A stretch of 64,000 nt of DNA. Origin: UBA2991 sp965221735. GTDB taxonomy: Bacteria; Chloroflexota; Dehalococcoidia; Tepidiformales; Tepidiformaceae. Positions 61,398 through 64,000 of this stretch are shown here, in pieces (within the stretch, counting starts at the first letter, position 1; each line of letters begins with the position of its first letter). A program made the position numbers and the translations under genes. The stretch covers positions 682,001 to 746,000 of the forward strand of contig OZ244910.1 of NCBI GenBank assembly GCA_965221735.1, in the 5' to 3' direction. The notes under the pieces are model-generated. The model searched no databases, was not told where the DNA came from, and saw only the letters and a program-made list of their open reading frames with translations.

Positions 61398-61927
61398 TCG
61401 ACTCGGTCGCCGGTTTCCTCCGCTATTTCGACGGCGTTCACCGTCGCGCTCTCCGCGACATCGCCGCCCTGCCCCCGGAGGCCGCCTCCTGGCAGCCTCC
61501 CGCGGGTGAGGGGGAAGCCGCCTGGGACATTCCCGCTCTCGTCGCCCATATCGCCCGGTCCCGCGGCTTCTTCGTCGGCGTCTACCACGACGAGGGCTGG
61601 ATCATGCCCCCGCCTCCCGACACCTCCAGCCCCGACCTGTGGGCGCCTGCCCTCGAGACGAGCGCCGCCGCCCTCCAGGAGCGCCTCCAGGACACGCCGG
61701 ACGAGTGGCTCCAGCGTCGCGTGCCCCTGATCGAGGGCGACGGCACGCTCGCCGGCTGGCGCGTCCTGCTGATGCTCGTCGAGCACGAGGTCCATCACCG
61801 CAGCCAGATCGATACCTATGCGGGGCTCAACGGCTGGTCGCCCCCCGACATCTTCGGGATGAGCGCCGAGGGCCTCGCCGAGCGCGAAGACTCTCAGCGC
61901 CGGCGCCTTGCCGAGCGCGACGCCTAG
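61394..61927 (+). CDS. DinB-family protein
   Basis: A 177-residue four-helix-bundle protein of the DinB/YfiT type. The metal-site pattern is visible: LVAHIARSRGFFVGVYHDEGW and the closing EHEVHHRSQIDTYAG with the paired His residues. DinB proteins bind a divalent metal, and some are thiol-dependent transferases. It starts in ATGA overlap with the MaoC-like gene. Confidence 0.85.
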   Translation: MIDSVAGFLRYFDGVHRRALRDIAALPPEAASWQPPAGEGEAAWDIPALVAHIARSRGFFVGVYHDEGWIMPPPPDTSSPDLWAPALETSAAALQERLQDTPDEWLQRRVPLIEGDGTLAGWRVLLMLVEHEVHHRSQIDTYAGLNGWSPPDIFGMSAEGLAEREDSQRRRLAERDA

Positions 61928-61983
61928 GCCCTCCGAATCGCGCTTCCCGCTCCCGGGCCGTACCCTGCGCGCGGAGGTGCGAT

Positions 61984-62784
61984 ATGAGCGTGTTGGATGA
62001 CTTCCGGCTGGACGGACACGTTGGCGTGATCACCGGCGGCGGCCGCGGGATCGGCGAGGGCATCGCACTTGCCATGGCCGATGCCGGCGCCGATGTCGTC
62101 GTAGCCGCTCGCCGTGAGAACGACCTCGCGCGCGTCGTCGAGGGCGTTGAGGCGCGTGGCGGCCGCGGCCTCGCTGTCCCCACGGATGTGCTCGACCGGG
62201 CCGCAATCGAGCGGCTCGTCGCCGCCACCGTCGAGGCGTTCGGCAAGATCACCGTCTGGGTGAACAACGCCGGCGGCAGCCAGGACAGCGCCGTCCGCGA
62301 CCTTGCCGAGACCCCCGACGAGTACTGGGACGAGATGATCGAGTTCAACCTCACCTCCGCATTCCTCGGCATCCGCGCCGCCCTCCCCCACATGCCCGAC
62401 GGGTCGAGCATCGTCAACATCGTCTCGGGGGCCGCCCTCAACGCCGCTCCTCACACGGGCGTGTACGGCGCCGCCAAGGCCGGAGTCGTGAACATGACGA
62501 TGACCCTCTCCCGCGAGCTGGCCGAGCGCCGCATCCGCGTCAACGGCATCGCCCCCGGGCCCATCTTCACCGAGCAGTTCGCCGCCATGTTCCCCATGAC
62601 CGAGGAGGAGCAGGAGGCCTACGGCAACCGGCTCCCGACCGGCCGCATGGGCCGTCCCAGCGACATCGGCGCCGGGGTCGTCTACCTTGCCTCCGAAGCC
62701 GGCTCCTGGATAACCGGCCAGACCATCGCCATCAACGGCGGGCACGTGCCCGGCTCCATCGCCGTCGTCCACCGGGGCGAATAG
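61984..62784 (+). CDS. Short-chain dehydrogenase/reductase
   Basis: ATG 61984 gives 266 residues. Motifs are VITGGGRGIGEGIAL, WVNNAGGSQDS, the Ser in NIVSGAALNA, and catalytic YGAAKAGVVN (YxxxK), ending TIAINGGHVPGS. A classical SDR with unknown substrate. It lies 56 bases after the DinB-like gene behind a GGAGGT ribosome site. Confidence 0.9.
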   Translation: MSVLDDFRLDGHVGVITGGGRGIGEGIALAMADAGADVVVAARRENDLARVVEGVEARGGRGLAVPTDVLDRAAIERLVAATVEAFGKITVWVNNAGGSQDSAVRDLAETPDEYWDEMIEFNLTSAFLGIRAALPHMPDGSSIVNIVSGAALNAAPHTGVYGAAKAGVVNMTMTLSRELAERRIRVNGIAPGPIFTEQFAAMFPMTEEEQEAYGNRLPTGRMGRPSDIGAGVVYLASEAGSWITGQTIAINGGHVPGSIAVVHRGE

Positions 62785-62812
62785 CAGACCAGCACCACTC
62801 AGGAGGATCACG

Positions 62813-63274
62813 ATGACCATCAGCAAGCAGGAACTCGTCGAGGGCATCCGCTTCGCCGGACGGCGCGCCGCTGCCGCCCTCGAGCACGTCCCCGACTTTG
62901 ACCGGCAGCTCGCCCAGGAGTGGACGACCGCCGACGCCTTCCGGCACATCGCCGCCGGGGCGGGCGCTCTCGAAGGCTTCTACGGCGCCCTCGATACCGG
63001 CGCCTTCGAGTCCTTCAGCAACGACGACGCAGCGGCCGGTAATGCCCAGACGATCGAGCGCATGGCCGAGGTCTCCCGCGAGGAGCTGGGAACCATGATC
63101 CTTGAGGGCTCCGAGACCTCAGCCTCCTTTGCCGAGACCCTCGACGAGGACGACCTCGCGACCGTCGTCACCCTCGGCGACTACCGCATGCCCAAGGCCG
63201 AGCTCGTCGCCCAGATCTGGATCCACCACCCGATCCACCACGCCTACGAGGCGAGCCAGCGCTGGCCCCTGTAG
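62813..63274 (+). CDS. DinB/maleylpyruvate-isomerase-like four-helix protein
   Basis: A 153-residue protein with a DinB-superfamily arrangement: FDRQLAQEWTTADAFRHIAAGAGALEGFY in the first metal helix region and IWIHHPIHHAYEASQRWPL with its cluster of His residues at the end. It resembles the mycothiol-dependent maleylpyruvate isomerase N-terminal domain and is distinct from the neighbouring DinB-like protein. It starts 28 bases after the SDR behind AGGAGG. Confidence 0.75.
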   Translation: MTISKQELVEGIRFAGRRAAAALEHVPDFDRQLAQEWTTADAFRHIAAGAGALEGFYGALDTGAFESFSNDDAAAGNAQTIERMAEVSREELGTMILEGSETSASFAETLDEDDLATVVTLGDYRMPKAELVAQIWIHHPIHHAYEASQRWPL

Positions 63275-64000
63275 TCAGGGCTGGCCAGGGGCCAGCACGC
63301 GGTCGAAGTCGAACGTGGCCAGGCGCTCACCCAGGCGCTTGACCCACACGCCGGCCATCTCCGCCCCACGGGCCTCGCCCTCCCCCAGGTCGAGGATCCC
63401 GAGCAGGCCAAGCGTCTGCACGGTGGTGAGCAGCCCCATGCGGTAGTGGCGCTCGAATACCTCGAACGCGTAGCCGCTCACGCCGTTCTCCTCGAGCGCG
63501 GCGTGATAGGTCCTCAGCAGCTCCGTCTCGTCCTCGAGCGTCAGGGTGTCGCTCGCCCCCGAGAGGAACCAGGCGATGTCGAATGCCGCCGGCCCCCTGC
63601 GGATGGCTTGCCAGTCGAAGAACACCGGCTCGCCGTCGCGAAACGCGAGGTTGTCGAGGCGCAGGTCGCCGTGCACCAGCGTCTCCGGCGCCTCCCCCTG
63701 GATCCGCTCGATCGTCTCGACGCCGTGTTCGCTCACCCAGCCCACCACTCGCTCAAACTCATCGTCGAAGAGCTCCGGGTGTCGCTCCCGGAACACGGCG
63801 CGCATTTCCAGGAACATGCTGTGGCGCACGCGGGAGTCGCCTGCCAGCGGCACGAGCCAGTAGCGGTCTTCCAGCGCGGGGCTCTGCCAGTACGCGGCGT
63901 GCAACTTCGCGATCGACGTGAGGACGACCGCGCACGCCGCCGCATCCACGCCCGCGAGCTGGTCGCCCGGCACTGCGTCCCCCAGGTCCTCCATTAGCAG
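63275..64000 (-). CDS. Phosphotransferase family protein, partial (5' end outside window)
   Basis: The frame stays open to the window end; the visible 241 residues are the C-terminal part. An ATG at 63994 is probably internal because the two codons before it encode Leu-Leu, giving LLMEDLG, the usual hinge segment of this kinase fold. The Brenner motif ETLVHGDLRLDNLAF and metal motif PVFFDWQAIRRGPAAFDIAWF are present. It is of the same superfamily as the gene at 42364-43350 but not a close copy. Confidence 0.85.
   Translation of the reverse strand: MLMEDLGDAVPGDQLAGVDAAACAVVLTSIAKLHAAYWQSPALEDRYWLVPLAGDSRVRHSMFLEMRAVFRERHPELFDDEFERVVGWVSEHGVETIERIQGEAPETLVHGDLRLDNLAFRDGEPVFFDWQAIRRGPAAFDIAWFLSGASDTLTLEDETELLRTYHAALEENGVSGYAFEVFERHYRMGLLTTVQTLGLLGILDLGEGEARGAEMAGVWVKRLGERLATFDFDRVLAPGQP

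Overview
The window is a strongly GC-rich bacterial chromosome segment, densely coded on both strands, with many 1-4 base start/stop overlaps and frequent GTG starts. Several things point to a Chloroflexota-like bacterium, possibly of the Dehalococcoidia/SAR202/Tepidiforma kind: an rplI-dnaB-dnaD-like-helicase-loader operon, an F420/LLM-type oxidoreductase, many short-chain dehydrogenases, a stand-alone aldehyde:ferredoxin oxidoreductase, and Tat-type substrate-binding lipoproteins with Ala/Thr/Glu linkers. The phylum is an inference; the window has no rRNA. I saw no tRNA, CRISPR array, phage or insertion-sequence gene.

Layout. 1-6.7 kb: the end of an MMPL/RND exporter, an MpaB-type oxygenase, an alpha/beta hydrolase, aldehyde:ferredoxin oxidoreductase and a GNAT enzyme. 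6.7-7.8 kb: a leftward CofC/MobA-like nucleotidyltransferase. 7.8-12.1 kb: ribosomal protein L9, replicative helicase DnaB, a DnaD-like protein and a helicase loader carrying two complete AAA+ modules. 12.1-13.4 kb: leftward NUDIX, moaE and moaD. 13.4-19.7 kb: ComF, then a translationally coupled moxR/DUF58/BatD-like/BatA/BatB-BatC operon. 19.7-20.6 kb: ctaG.

20.6-31.6 kb is a long leftward block. It starts with an acetoin/2-oxoacid dehydrogenase complex (E1 alpha, E1 beta, AcoX-like kinase, E2, E3). It continues with an unknown gene, two carboxymuconolactone decarboxylase (CMD) family proteins, a Rieske ring-hydroxylating oxygenase, a small Rieske ferredoxin and a CoA-transferase. The second CMD gene is interrupted by one in-frame TGA exactly where the family has the second cysteine of its CxxC motif, and a SECIS-like hairpin follows. 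I read it as an unannotated selenoprotein (CxxU).

31.7-35.9 kb: an SDR, a ThuA-like protein and two acyl-CoA-dehydrogenase-fold enzymes. 36-41.9 kb: two tandem paralogous peptide/nickel-type substrate-binding lipoproteins with two permeases but no ATPases. 41.9-47 kb: a leftward set of likely catabolic accessory genes (SnoaL-like, phosphotransferase, epimerase, unknown lipocalin-like, LLM oxidoreductase). 47-48.1 kb: a small module of two paralogous membrane proteins and an XRE regulator, behind a promoter overlapped by two operator-like repeats. 48.2-49.6 kb: an AztD-like zinc-binding lipoprotein behind a perfect 23-bp palindrome with a Fur/Zur-type core. 49.8-53.9 kb: four SDRs and a SnoaL-like gene around an unusual inverted array of eight CTGAG-tagged units. 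54-57.3 kb: lspA, an RluA-type pseudouridine synthase and gltX. 57.3-64 kb: aldo/keto reductase, OafA-type acyltransferase with SGNH domain, MaoC-like dehydratase, DinB-like proteins, an SDR and a phosphotransferase cut by the window edge.

The most interesting items are the CxxU selenoprotein candidate, the mirrored CTGAG array and the double-AAA+ helicase loader.
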